Source: an uncultured Marvinbryantia sp. (GTDB taxonomy: Bacteria > Bacillota > Clostridia > Lachnospirales > Lachnospiraceae). From it: a DNA stretch of 64,000 nt. Location: assembly GCF_905201705.1 (NCBI RefSeq), contig NZ_CAJKOX010000003.1, positions 89,168 through 153,167 of the forward strand, written 5' to 3'. The position numbers and the translations under genes were made by a program. The stretch's first letter is position 1. Every line of letters begins with the position of its first letter. The notes under the pieces are model-generated. The model did not search any database. It saw nothing but the letters and a program-made list of their open reading frames with translations, and was not told the origin of the DNA. Positions 9,144 to 17,508 of the stretch are shown piece after piece.

Positions 9144-10148
9144 ATGGTAAAGGTAACGATCAAAGACGTGGCAAAAGAAGCCGGTGTAGCAATTTCCACG
9201 GTATCCAACGCACTTAATAATTCCGATCTGGTAAGTGAAGAGACAAAGGCACGGGTTCTGGAGGCCGCAGAACGGCTGAATTACGTTCCCAATTTAAGCG
9301 GACGCTATCTGAAATCCGGAAAAAGCTATATGCTTGGTTTTCTCACCTCCAGTATTGGCGGCGATTATTTTACAGTCCTGCTCGAAGCCATGAGCGGCCA
9401 GTGCACCGATCTGGGCTACACGCTCAACATTCTGACCACCAGAAACAGCTCCGTCATCAAAAGTCAGATTTTAGGAAAACGTTTCGACGGCATTTTTGTC
9501 TTTCAGGGAGAGCGGATACAGGCTCCGGAGCTGGAGCTTCTGGAAAAGCACCATATCAAAACCGTATTTCTGGATCGCGCTTATAAAAGCGACTGCATTG
9601 GGAGCGTGGTTTTTGACTCTTACCATGCCGGTTATACCACGACAAAACACCTCATCAATCTGGGACATAAAAAAATCGGTTTTATCGAGGGCGCCAGGGA
9701 TGTCTACGACAGCCAGGAACGAAAACGCGGTTATATGGATGCCATGAAGGAATGCCATCTTCCGCTGAACGAGAAATACATTCTGAAAGGGTACTTTGAT
9801 GAGCTGCTGACATATAACGCAGTCAGTGTTTTTGTCAGAAACCGCGAATGCGAAATGCCGGATGCTTTTATCGGAGGAAATGACCTCAGCGCCATCGGCT
9901 GCATGAAAGCCCTGATCGATATGGGATATCATGTGCCTGAGGATATAAGCGTTATTGGATTTGATGATATCAGCATTGCCTCCTATTTTAATCCAAAACT
10001 ATCCACCTTTAAAAACCCCATCAGCCTGCAGGGAATCACGGCTGCGAAAATGCTGATCGACATGATCGAACATAACAGCAGCGGAAGAACGGAACAGCTT
10101 CAGGGAAAGCTGATCTCCAGAGAATCTGCTGCCATCCTGTTAAAATAA
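9144..10148 (+). CDS. LacI-family transcriptional regulator of the glycosidase/ABC operon
   Basis: 334 residues. The N-terminal helix-turn-helix and hinge helix are clear (VTIKDVAKEAGVAISTVSNA, residues 3-22), followed by the periplasmic-binding-protein-like effector domain with FIGGNDLSAIGCMKAL and VIGFDDISIASYF near residues 245-285. It probably binds a sugar released from the imported glycan and then leaves the AAAAACGTTTTT-type operators. It is divergent from the operon it should control, and a copy of the operator also lies before its own start. GGAG lies 13 bases before the ATG, a rather long spacing. Confidence 0.92.
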   Translation: MVKVTIKDVAKEAGVAISTVSNALNNSDLVSEETKARVLEAAERLNYVPNLSGRYLKSGKSYMLGFLTSSIGGDYFTVLLEAMSGQCTDLGYTLNILTTRNSSVIKSQILGKRFDGIFVFQGERIQAPELELLEKHHIKTVFLDRAYKSDCIGSVVFDSYHAGYTTTKHLINLGHKKIGFIEGARDVYDSQERKRGYMDAMKECHLPLNEKYILKGYFDELLTYNAVSVFVRNRECEMPDAFIGGNDLSAIGCMKALIDMGYHVPEDISVIGFDDISIASYFNPKLSTFKNPISLQGITAAKMLIDMIEHNSSGRTEQLQGKLISRESAAILLK

Positions 10149-10220
10149 GCTTCTCCGCCAGAGAGGAACATTTCTTTTCCAAAAGGGACCGCTGGTCAGA
10201 TGCTGTATTTTTCTTATTAA

Positions 10221-10260
10221 AAAAACGCCCACCGGACGTTTTTGTCGTATGCATGGCAAT
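10221..10260. repeat. Terminator-like repeat cassette, copy A
   Basis: A 40-base element with an ACGCCC/GGACGT dyad, a T-run and the conserved TTGTCGTATGCAT. Near-identical copies occur at 37075-37114 and 55718-55757. On the minus strand it lies just beyond the kdgK terminator hairpin, between the convergent LacI gene and kdgK. Confidence 0.75.
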
Positions 10261-10263
10261 TAA

Positions 10264-10305
10264 AAAACGCCGCCAGATTGTCAGAAACAGTCTGGTGGCG
10301 TTTGT
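10264..10305. terminator. Hairpin between convergent lacI-type gene and kdgK
   Basis: 10266-10277 and 10291-10302 form a 12-bp stem (AACGCCGCCAGA with its complement, one G-U pair) flanked by A-rich sequence on the left and TTT on the right. It can terminate kdgK transcripts on the minus strand and probably also those of the regulator. Confidence 0.75.
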
Positions 10306-10432
10306 GCATACAAAAGCATGCGCCGTTTTTATACCCGCGGGCAATGAGCCAGGCGCCGTGCTTGCGACACCCTGCAAGGGCTAGTCCTTTCGGGCACGGG
10401 CATTTGACCAATGCCGCGGGGAAATAAGATTT

Positions 10433-11530
10433 TTATCTCTGTACACGTGCGCCTGCGCCGCCCATGATCGCTTCTACTTCCTTCTTGCTTGCCATCGTGG
10501 TGTCGCCCGGTGTGGTCATCGCCAGTGCACCGTGCGCTGCGCCGTAGTTTACTGCCAGCTCTGCATCGCCGGTAGTCATCAGGCCATATACAAGACCGGA
10601 TGCGAAGGAATCGCCGCCGCCTACACGGTCCATGATCTCCAGTCCCTTGTAGTCCTTTGCCTTGTAGATCTCGCCGTCTGCCCAGCAGATCGCGCTCCAG
10701 TCGTTTACAGTAGCCGTCTTAACCTCACGAAGCGTGGTAGCAACCGCCTTGAAGTTCGGGTAGGTCTTTGCAGCCTCGTTGATCATCTTCTTGTAGCCGT
10801 CCAGATTCAGCTCCTTCAGATTCTCGTCGTTGCCCTCGATCTCAAAGCCAAGGCAAGCGGTAAAGTCTTCCTCATTTCCGATCATAACGTCCACGTATTT
10901 CGCGATTTCTTTATTTACTTCCTGCGCCTTTGCCTGTCCGCCGATCGCGCTCCACATGGACGGACGATAGTTCAGATCATAAGAGATTACGGTACCGTAT
11001 TTCTTCGCTGTCTTGATCGCTGCCAGAACAGTCTCGCAGGACTGCTCGGAAAGTGCCGCGTAGATACCGCCGGTGTGCAGCCAGCGCACGCCCAGCTCGC
11101 CGAAGATATAGTCAAAGTCGAAATCCTCCGGTGTGGCTTTGGAAATCGCTGTGTTTGCACGGTCAGAGCATCCAACCGCGCCGCGGATACCAAAGCCTCT
11201 CTCTGTGAAGTTCAGACCATTTCTGCAGATTCTGCCGATACCGTCGGTCTTCATCCATTTGATAAGAGAAGTGTCAACGCCGCCCTGCAGGATGAAATCC
11301 TCCATCAGCTTACCAACCTCGTTGTCTGCAAACGCCGTGATAACAGCCGTTTTCATGCCGAAGCATCTGCGCAGACCACGTACTACATTATATTCTCCGC
11401 CGCCTTCCCATGCACGGAACGAACGTGCGGTGCGGATTCTTCCCTCACCGGGGTCAAGACGAAGCATAACCTCGCCCAGAGATACTGCATCAAATTTGCA
11501 CTCATTTGCCGGTCTTAAATTTAAATTCAT
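10433..11530 (-). CDS. kdgK: 2-dehydro-3-deoxygluconokinase (PfkB family)
   Basis: This cytoplasmic kinase phosphorylates 2-keto-3-deoxygluconate (KDG) to KDPG with ATP. It is 365 residues long with the ribokinase fold: SLGEVMLRLDPGEGRIRTA at the start, YDLNYRPSMW near residue 185, and the C-terminal anion-hole/catalytic signature DRVGGGDSFASG near residue 305, whose Asp is the base. GGAGG precedes the ATG. It lies 115 bases downstream of uxuB on the same strand, so the two form an operon converting fructuronate toward KDPG together with uxuA, which is encoded at 23.3 kb. The KDPG aldolase that would complete the route is not in this window. Confidence 0.92.
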   Translation of the reverse strand: MNLNLRPANECKFDAVSLGEVMLRLDPGEGRIRTARSFRAWEGGGEYNVVRGLRRCFGMKTAVITAFADNEVGKLMEDFILQGGVDTSLIKWMKTDGIGRICRNGLNFTERGFGIRGAVGCSDRANTAISKATPEDFDFDYIFGELGVRWLHTGGIYAALSEQSCETVLAAIKTAKKYGTVISYDLNYRPSMWSAIGGQAKAQEVNKEIAKYVDVMIGNEEDFTACLGFEIEGNDENLKELNLDGYKKMINEAAKTYPNFKAVATTLREVKTATVNDWSAICWADGEIYKAKDYKGLEIMDRVGGGDSFASGLVYGLMTTGDAELAVNYGAAHGALAMTTPGDTTMASKKEVEAIMGGAGARVQR

Positions 11531-11645
11531 TTTTTCCTCCCTGATATGGCATTGCCGTTTCTATTTTTTATCATATAATGCAGGGGCAAAAGCCCCCGGA
11601 TATGATGCCTGCAGATTGCGGCGCATCCAGCGCCCTGGCATCATG

Positions 11646-13262
11646 CTATGCGTTTACGTATTTCTCCAGTGTTGCAGCTACAGCTCCCGGTCCTGCGATC
11701 AGTTCCTTGAAGTAAGAAACTACCAACGGAGCGATGCCAAGTGCATACAGATCTACGCCGAAGATTGCCTGGTTCTCCAGGATCGGACGGATCTTTTCTT
11801 CCACGCCCTCTGTCTCGCCAAGCTTAATGCCCTCTACATGCGGGCAAACGGTAGCCAGAAGCGGATCCGGGCTGAGTGTGAACGCATTTCCTTTATCGTC
11901 GATTGCCATCAGATAGCGAACCCATCCTGCAAGCACGAGCGGGATCAGCTTCAGATCCGCCACGTCAAGCTTGTCGGAAGCTGCGTATGCCTTGATGGTC
12001 TCACCAAAGCGGATCGCCAGCTTCTGTGAGGTATCAGTCGCGATACGCTGCGGCGTATCCGGCATAAACGGATTCGGCAGTCTGGTGTTAATAACCTCGC
12101 CAATGAATTTTTCCGGATCAAGAATGCCCGGATTTACAACTACCGGAAGACCTTCCTTGTAACCGATGGTCTCAACCATTTTCTTAAGAACCGGATTCTT
12201 CATTTCCTCTGAAATCAGCTCATAGCCAAGCAGACAACCGTAAACAGCCAGTGAGGTATGCAGCGGGTTTAAGCAGGTGCAGACTTTCATCTTCTCTACT
12301 TTATCCACGGTTTCTCTCTCGGTGAAGATGATGCCGCCCTCTTCCAGGTTCGGTCTGCCGTTCGGGAAAGAATCTTCAATTACAAGGTACTGGCACTCTT
12401 CTGCGTTTACAAACGGTGCGATATAGGTATTCTTGGAGGTGATGACCGGCTCAAGCTCTTCCAGTCCGTCCGCTCTCAGGATCTCTTCTACCTTTGCATT
12501 CGGGCGCGGTGTGATCTTATCGATCATGGTCCACGGGAAGCTTACCTTGGATTTGTCGTTTACATAATCTACAAAGCCTGCCTCTGCAACGCCGTTCTCC
12601 GCCCATACTCTTGCCAGCTTGTCGATCGCCGCGTACAGCTTGTCTCCATTGTGGGAGCAGTTGTCCATGCTTACCATAGCGATCGGCTTCTGTCCGTCAA
12701 GATATCTCTCATAGAGAAGCGCAGCCACTTTTCCGATATAGCTGTCCGCCTGCTTCGGTCCTTTTTCCATGTCTGCCTTCACTGCCGGAAGCAACTCGCC
12801 TGCTCCGTTCACCAGGCTGTAGCCCTTCTCTGTGATGGTGAAGCTGACCATCTGCAGAGAATCTGCACGGAAGATTTCTTTCAGTCTGTCAAAATCCGCC
12901 GTATTCTGCGGATTTACCGTAAGAGATTCCACAACGCTGCCTACTACGGTCTTTTCCACGGTACCGTCTACCTTCAGCGTAACCAGTACGGTATAGCCGT
13001 CATGCGGAATGTTCATTTTCTCCACGATCTCATAATCAAACCCCTCTGCAACTACCAGACCGCTGTCCCAGATCCCTTTGTTTAAAAGTCCCTGAAGCAC
13101 ATTTGCCTGGAACGCACGGAAAATGTTGCCTGCGCCAAAATGGATCCAGCGCGGTGCCTCTTTTGTTTTTGCCTTGACTGCCTCGCGGTCGAACTCCGGA
13201 AGGCTGTACCCCTTACTCAGCCATTCCTGTCTGTTTGCTAAGCCCTGTTCGTTTAACTGCAT
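11646..13262 (-). CDS. uxuB: D-fructuronate reductase (mannonate oxidoreductase)
   Basis: This 538-residue enzyme reduces D-fructuronate to D-mannonate with NADH. It belongs to the polyol-specific long-chain dehydrogenase family: Gly-rich nucleotide site WIHFGAGNIFRAF near residue 40, and the family's Lys/Asn/His centre in KVCTCLNPLHTSLAVYG near residue 330. AAAGGAG precedes the ATG. It is the first gene of the uxuB-kdgK unit, with a textbook promoter and an operator immediately downstream of the -10 box. It acts between UxaC (14650) and UxuA (23270). Confidence 0.93.
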   Translation of the reverse strand: MQLNEQGLANRQEWLSKGYSLPEFDREAVKAKTKEAPRWIHFGAGNIFRAFQANVLQGLLNKGIWDSGLVVAEGFDYEIVEKMNIPHDGYTVLVTLKVDGTVEKTVVGSVVESLTVNPQNTADFDRLKEIFRADSLQMVSFTITEKGYSLVNGAGELLPAVKADMEKGPKQADSYIGKVAALLYERYLDGQKPIAMVSMDNCSHNGDKLYAAIDKLARVWAENGVAEAGFVDYVNDKSKVSFPWTMIDKITPRPNAKVEEILRADGLEELEPVITSKNTYIAPFVNAEECQYLVIEDSFPNGRPNLEEGGIIFTERETVDKVEKMKVCTCLNPLHTSLAVYGCLLGYELISEEMKNPVLKKMVETIGYKEGLPVVVNPGILDPEKFIGEVINTRLPNPFMPDTPQRIATDTSQKLAIRFGETIKAYAASDKLDVADLKLIPLVLAGWVRYLMAIDDKGNAFTLSPDPLLATVCPHVEGIKLGETEGVEEKIRPILENQAIFGVDLYALGIAPLVVSYFKELIAGPGAVAATLEKYVNA

Positions 13263-13322
13263 ACCTTTCTCCTTTCGATTTCTGGATGAAATCCATTGAC
13301 ATCTGCCTTAATTTTTCGCTTA

Positions 13323-13336
13323 TGTAAGCGCTTACA
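13323..13336. promoter_or_regulatory. Palindromic operator TGTAAGCGCTTACA at the uxuB promoter
   Basis: A perfect 14-bp palindrome four bases beyond the uxuB -10 box, identical to 13474-13487. It fits a LacI-family operator. It also fits the CcpA cre consensus (TGWNANCGNTNWCA), so the cognate protein could be the adjacent LacI protein, CcpA, or both. Confidence 0.85.
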
Positions 13337-13339
13337 ATT

Positions 13340-13368
13340 ATTATAATTCCGCAGAGTGTAAACGTCAA
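13340..13368 (-). promoter_or_regulatory. Promoter of uxuB-kdgK
   Basis: TTGACG (13368-13363) and TATAAT (13345-13340) on the minus strand with a 17-base spacer, a near-consensus sigma-A promoter. Confidence 0.88.
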
Positions 13369-13416
13369 GCATTATTTCCGTTTTAAAAGGAATTTTCTAA
13401 AATCTGCAGAAACGCA

Positions 13417-13445
13417 TTGCTATTTTATTTTTTCTATTGTATAAT
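13417..13445 (+). promoter_or_regulatory. Promoter of the hexuronate lacI-type gene and uxaC
   Basis: TTGCTA (13417-13422) and TATAAT (13440-13445) with a 17-base spacer. The operator at 13474 lies about 22 bases beyond the likely transcription start, so a bound repressor would act as a roadblock. Confidence 0.82.
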
Positions 13446-13473
13446 ATAGACTAATCAGGAATTGCAATTGTTG

Positions 13474-13487
13474 TGTAAGCGCTTACA
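13474..13487. promoter_or_regulatory. Second copy of operator TGTAAGCGCTTACA
   Basis: Identical to 13323-13336; the centres are 151 bp apart, on opposite sides of the divergent promoters. This arrangement could support looping or simply co-repress both arms. Confidence 0.85.
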
Positions 13488-13547
13488 TTTTCTTTTCAGG
13501 TATGCTGCACAAATCACCGGAGTGCATTTTGAAGCCGGAGGTCGCTT

Positions 13548-14561
13548 ATGAACATTTACGATATCTCAAAGAAAGCCGGCGTTTCCATCGCCACCGTATC
13601 GCGTGTCATGAACGGAAATGCCCGCGTCAGCGAAAAAACGAGACAAAAAATCCTGGCTATCATGGCAGAAAATGATTATACGCCAAATGCCTTTGCGCGC
13701 GGACTCGGCTTAAATACCATGAAAACCATCGGACTTCTGTGCGCGGATTCCTCGGACCAGTTTTTCTCACGCGCCGTATATTATCTGGAACGCGCGCTGC
13801 GCTCTAACCATTACGACGCCATTTTAAGCTGTACCGGCGCCGACTATGACACCCGCACAGAATATTTAAAGCGATTGCTCGCTAAGAAAGTAGACGCCGT
13901 CATTTTAGTCGGCTCCAGTTTTATCGAAGCTGTGCCGGAGCGCAACCGCTATATCATCGACGCCGCCGAAGAAGTGCCTGTCATTATTTTAAACGGCTAT
14001 CTGAGAGCGCCGAACGTATACTGCTCGCTCTGCGACGATCAGGAAATCGTCCAGCAGGCCGCGTCCGTCTGCCTGGAGCACGGCAGAAGGGACCTTCTAT
14101 TCCTTTACCGTGCGGATTCCTACAGCGGCAGGCGCAAGCTGAAGGGCTTTAAGGAGGCGTTCGCCGCCGCAGAGCTGACGCTCGATCCAAAGCGCATCGT
14201 TCTTTTTAACGGCAGCATCCCGGAGACAAAGGAAAAGCTTCTCTCCCTTGCTTCCGAGGGGCTCACGTTCGACACGGTCATCGCCGGGGATGATGAACTG
14301 GCAATCGGCGCGCTGAAATACGCCAAGGCTATGAATTTTGACATTCCGTCGCAGTTTGCTATTATCGGCTACAACAATTCTCAGCTCGGCATCTGCTGCG
14401 AACCGGAGCTTACTTCGATAGATAATCAGCTTGAATTCTGCTGCAACAACGCAGTCGCCGCGCTGATGAGCGTGCTGGACGGCAAGCCCGCGCCCGGCAA
14501 GACCATGCTCTCCGCCAATATCCTGCAGCGGGGAACAACAGATTTCTTTGAAATCAGTTAA
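13548..14561 (+). CDS. LacI-family regulator of hexuronate genes
   Basis: 337 residues with an N-terminal helix-turn-helix (NIYDISKKAGVSIATVSRVM, residues 2-21) and a sugar-binding effector domain (VIAGDDELAIGALKYAK and AIIGYNNSQLGICCEPELTS near residues 245-285). The divergent uxuB-kdgK unit, the following uxaC and the paired palindromes argue that it senses a hexuronate-pathway metabolite. It is not orthologous to E. coli UxuR/ExuR, which are GntR-family. GGAGG lies 6 bases before the ATG. Confidence 0.9.
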   Translation: MNIYDISKKAGVSIATVSRVMNGNARVSEKTRQKILAIMAENDYTPNAFARGLGLNTMKTIGLLCADSSDQFFSRAVYYLERALRSNHYDAILSCTGADYDTRTEYLKRLLAKKVDAVILVGSSFIEAVPERNRYIIDAAEEVPVIILNGYLRAPNVYCSLCDDQEIVQQAASVCLEHGRRDLLFLYRADSYSGRRKLKGFKEAFAAAELTLDPKRIVLFNGSIPETKEKLLSLASEGLTFDTVIAGDDELAIGALKYAKAMNFDIPSQFAIIGYNNSQLGICCEPELTSIDNQLEFCCNNAVAALMSVLDGKPAPGKTMLSANILQRGTTDFFEIS

Positions 14562-14649
14562 CAAGAACCCACCGGGTTCTTCGCGCAGGCGGAAGCTTAC
14601 CACGCTTTTTCGCCGAACGCATATAAATATTCTCAAGGAGGGTTTTACA

Positions 14650-16056
14650 ATGAAACCATTTATGGACAAGGATTTTCTGCTTTCCACAGAAACCGCAAAG
14701 AAACTGTATCACAACTACGCTGAGGTTATGCCGATCCTCGACTACCACTGCCACCTCAATCCGCAGGAGATCGCGGAGGACAAGCATTTCGAAAACATCA
14801 CTGAGGTGTGGCTTGGCGGCGACCATTATAAGTGGCGTCAGATGCGCTCCAACGGCGTAGAGGAATATTACATCACCGGCGACGCTCCGGCGCGCGAGAA
14901 ATTTCAGAAATGGGCGGAGACGCTGGAAAAGCTGATCGGCAATCCGCTGTATCACTGGTCCCATCTGGAGCTGCAGAGATATTTCGGCTACACCGGACAT
15001 CTCTGCGCAGACACCGCGGAAGAAGTATGGAACCTCTGCAATGAAAAGCTGGCACAGCCGGATATGAGCGCACGCGAGCTGATCAAACGCTCCGGCGTCA
15101 CACTCGTATGCACCACCGACGATCCGGTAGATTCTCTGGAATGGCACGAAAAGATCAAGGCAGATGAGACCTTCGACGTGCAGGTACTGCCGGCATGGCG
15201 CCCGGACAAGGCTGCCAATATCGAAAAGCCGACCTTCCTGGATTACGTTGCAAAGCTCTCCGAAGTGAGCGGCGTTTCCATTAAGAGCTTCGCTGATCTC
15301 AAAAAAGCGATCGTAAACCGCATGGAATACTTCAATGAGAGAGGCTGCAGCGTTTCCGACCACGGTCTTGATTATGTAATGTATGCTCCGGCATCCGATG
15401 AAGAAATCGAAGAAATCTTCGCAAAACGTCTGGCAGGCGGCGAGCTTTCCGCTTGTGAAACGGCAAAGTATAAGACAGCCTTCATGATCTTTGTCGGCAA
15501 GGAATATCATCGTCTGAACTGGGTAATGCAGCTCCATTACGGCTGCAAACGCGACAACAACGGTCTGATGTTCAAAAAGCTCGGTCCGGATACCGGCTTC
15601 GACTGCATCAGCAACTACACACCGGCAGACCAGCTCGCTGATTTCTTAAATGCGCTTGTATCTACCGATGAGCTTCCGAAAACGATCCTGTACTCTCTGA
15701 ATCCGGTGGACAACGCGGCGATCGGCACCATCATCGGCTGCTTCCAGGATTCCGCGGCGATCGGCAAGATCCAGCAGGGCAGCGCATGGTGGTTCAACGA
15801 CAATAAGACCGGCATGATCGAGCAGATGACCTCTCTGGCAAACCTCGGCATTCTCAGCAACTTCGTAGGAATGCTGACCGACTCCAGAAGCTTCCTGTCC
15901 TATCCGCGCCATGAATACTTCCGTCGCATCCTCTGCGAGCTCATCGGCGGCTGGGTAGAAAACGGCGAATACCCGGATGACGAAAAAGCACTGGAAAAGA
16001 TCATCAAGGGCATCAGCTACAACAATGCTGTGAGATATTTTGGATTTGATCTGTAA
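14650..16056 (+). CDS. uxaC: Glucuronate (uronate) isomerase
   Basis: This 468-residue cytoplasmic enzyme converts D-glucuronate to D-fructuronate and D-galacturonate to D-tagaturonate. It belongs to the amidohydrolase-like fold, with the metal-site motif LDYHCHLNPQEI near residue 29 and DSRSFLSYPRHEYFRRILC near residue 415. The frame is open to 14548, but AAGGAGG precedes the ATG at 14650 and the encoded length matches the family. It lies 88 bases after the LacI gene on the same strand and shares its promoter. Confidence 0.95.
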   Translation: MKPFMDKDFLLSTETAKKLYHNYAEVMPILDYHCHLNPQEIAEDKHFENITEVWLGGDHYKWRQMRSNGVEEYYITGDAPAREKFQKWAETLEKLIGNPLYHWSHLELQRYFGYTGHLCADTAEEVWNLCNEKLAQPDMSARELIKRSGVTLVCTTDDPVDSLEWHEKIKADETFDVQVLPAWRPDKAANIEKPTFLDYVAKLSEVSGVSIKSFADLKKAIVNRMEYFNERGCSVSDHGLDYVMYAPASDEEIEEIFAKRLAGGELSACETAKYKTAFMIFVGKEYHRLNWVMQLHYGCKRDNNGLMFKKLGPDTGFDCISNYTPADQLADFLNALVSTDELPKTILYSLNPVDNAAIGTIIGCFQDSAAIGKIQQGSAWWFNDNKTGMIEQMTSLANLGILSNFVGMLTDSRSFLSYPRHEYFRRILCELIGGWVENGEYPDDEKALEKIIKGISYNNAVRYFGFDL

Positions 16057-16102
16057 CCTGCAGGACCTGCCACCGGCAGCTTCCTTCAGATGCGTGACAG
16101 CC

Positions 16103-16140
16103 AAAATCCCCTGTGCAGATGTTTTTGCACAGGGGATTTT
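16103..16140. terminator. Bidirectional terminator between uxaC and the GPH symporter gene
   Basis: 16103-16117 and 16126-16140 form a perfect 15-bp stem with an 8-base loop, with A-run and T-run flanks, serving both convergent genes. Confidence 0.92.
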
Positions 16141-16161
16141 ATAATTCCGCGTTTATAAAGA

Positions 16162-17499
16162 TCAGTTTCTATCTGCCGTCATGCCTGCCCGGCGTTTTTC
16201 CAGCTCAACTGTCATCTCACCGCGAATTCCATCCAGTTTATAGAAATAGGTGAGCACTGCGATCAGCAGGCACAAAACAACAGGAATCCAGATAAAGCAT
16301 ATTTCTATGTAGGAAAGCGCTTTTTCCGTCTGGACCGCATTCGCCACGTAGCCGCCGTTCTTCAGAAAAGCTCCGATAATAAAGCTTGTCAGACCCATTC
16401 CTCCTTTTACAAAGAATCCCTGGATCGCGGCAATCAGCCCGGACACACTGGCGTTCTTTTTATATTCGGAATAATCAATAACATCCGGCTGCATAGCAAA
16501 CGTGATTCCAAATATACCGTAAATTCCCAGCCCGGTAATCACCAGACCTATGAGCAGACATGCCGCAGAATTCCTTCCGATAAAGATCAGCAGATCTCCC
16601 ACAATATACAGCGCCACGCTGAAAAACATCAGGCTTCTTTTGCTGAACTTCTTTTCCAGCGACGGAAGCAACAGCAGCATCGGAAGTCCAGACAGAATAC
16701 CAAGGATGCCAACCAATGACAGCCAGTCCGTTCTTCCCAGATTATACTTGAAATAGTAAATAACGGTGGTGCTTCTGACTACATAAAGTGAAAAGTAAAA
16801 CAGGTTCAGCAGAAACAATATCCATGCCTGCCCTGTAAGTCCCTTAAAGTCGCTCAGAATAGAATGCTTCTGATTAACCGTTGTCGGAACGACCTCCTTG
16901 GTGCTCGCAAAGGTCACAAAGAAGATCAGCATTGCCACGATCCCATAAATGGTCATGGTTACGAGATAGCCCCGCGCCTCGTTGCCCTTTCCAAAAAACT
17001 CTACCAGCGGCGCCGTGATCGACATTACGATTGCAGTCCCCGCCATCGCGCAAACCATTCGCGTGGATACCAGAATATCCCTTTCATGAATATCGGAAGT
17101 AAGTCTCGGTACAATCGTGTTCAGCGGAATATTTACCACTGTGTATGCCGTGCAGAGCAGACAGTACGTCACATAAGCCCACACCAGCTTCCCGCCGCTT
17201 CCAAAATCCGGAATGTAGAATGTCAGGAACGTAAATACCGCAAACGGCACCGCTCCTATAAGGAAATACGGTCTGCCCTGTCCCCATTTTGTATGCGTGC
17301 GATCAACGATCAGACCCATTCCGGTATCTGTCAGAGCATCAATAAATTTTGTTACCAGCATCATTGTACCGGCCGCTGCCGCCGTAATTCCAAATACGTC
17401 TGTATAGAATACCATGAGATAGGATGCCATTGTACTAAAAACAAGATTACACCCAAGATCCCCAATACCATACCCTATTCGTTTTCCCCACTTTTTCAT
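16162..17499 (-). CDS. GPH-family sugar:cation symporter (MelB/UidB type)
   Basis: This 445-residue membrane protein has 12 predicted helices. It belongs to the glycoside-pentoside-hexuronide:cation symporters: KRIGYGIGDLGCNLVFSTM at the N-terminus and the cation-site segment TKFIDALTDTGMGLIVDRTH (residues 50-69) with conserved Asp residues. It imports a glycoside, pentose or hexuronide with Na+ or H+. It is the last gene of the SDR-kinase-symporter operon, 9 bases after the kinase gene, so it should import that pathway's substrate. Confidence 0.92.
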   Translation of the reverse strand: MKKWGKRIGYGIGDLGCNLVFSTMASYLMVFYTDVFGITAAAAGTMMLVTKFIDALTDTGMGLIVDRTHTKWGQGRPYFLIGAVPFAVFTFLTFYIPDFGSGGKLVWAYVTYCLLCTAYTVVNIPLNTIVPRLTSDIHERDILVSTRMVCAMAGTAIVMSITAPLVEFFGKGNEARGYLVTMTIYGIVAMLIFFVTFASTKEVVPTTVNQKHSILSDFKGLTGQAWILFLLNLFYFSLYVVRSTTVIYYFKYNLGRTDWLSLVGILGILSGLPMLLLLPSLEKKFSKRSLMFFSVALYIVGDLLIFIGRNSAACLLIGLVITGLGIYGIFGITFAMQPDVIDYSEYKKNASVSGLIAAIQGFFVKGGMGLTSFIIGAFLKNGGYVANAVQTEKALSYIEICFIWIPVVLCLLIAVLTYFYKLDGIRGEMTVELEKRRAGMTADRN

Positions 17500-17508
17500 A
17501 TCGTCTCC

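Noticed and set aside
10306..10432. GC-rich inverted segments (GCGCCGTGC, GGGCACGGGC) after the kdgK terminator
   Set aside because: Short imperfect matches only; no recurrence elsewhere in the window and no clear stem, so not called as a feature.
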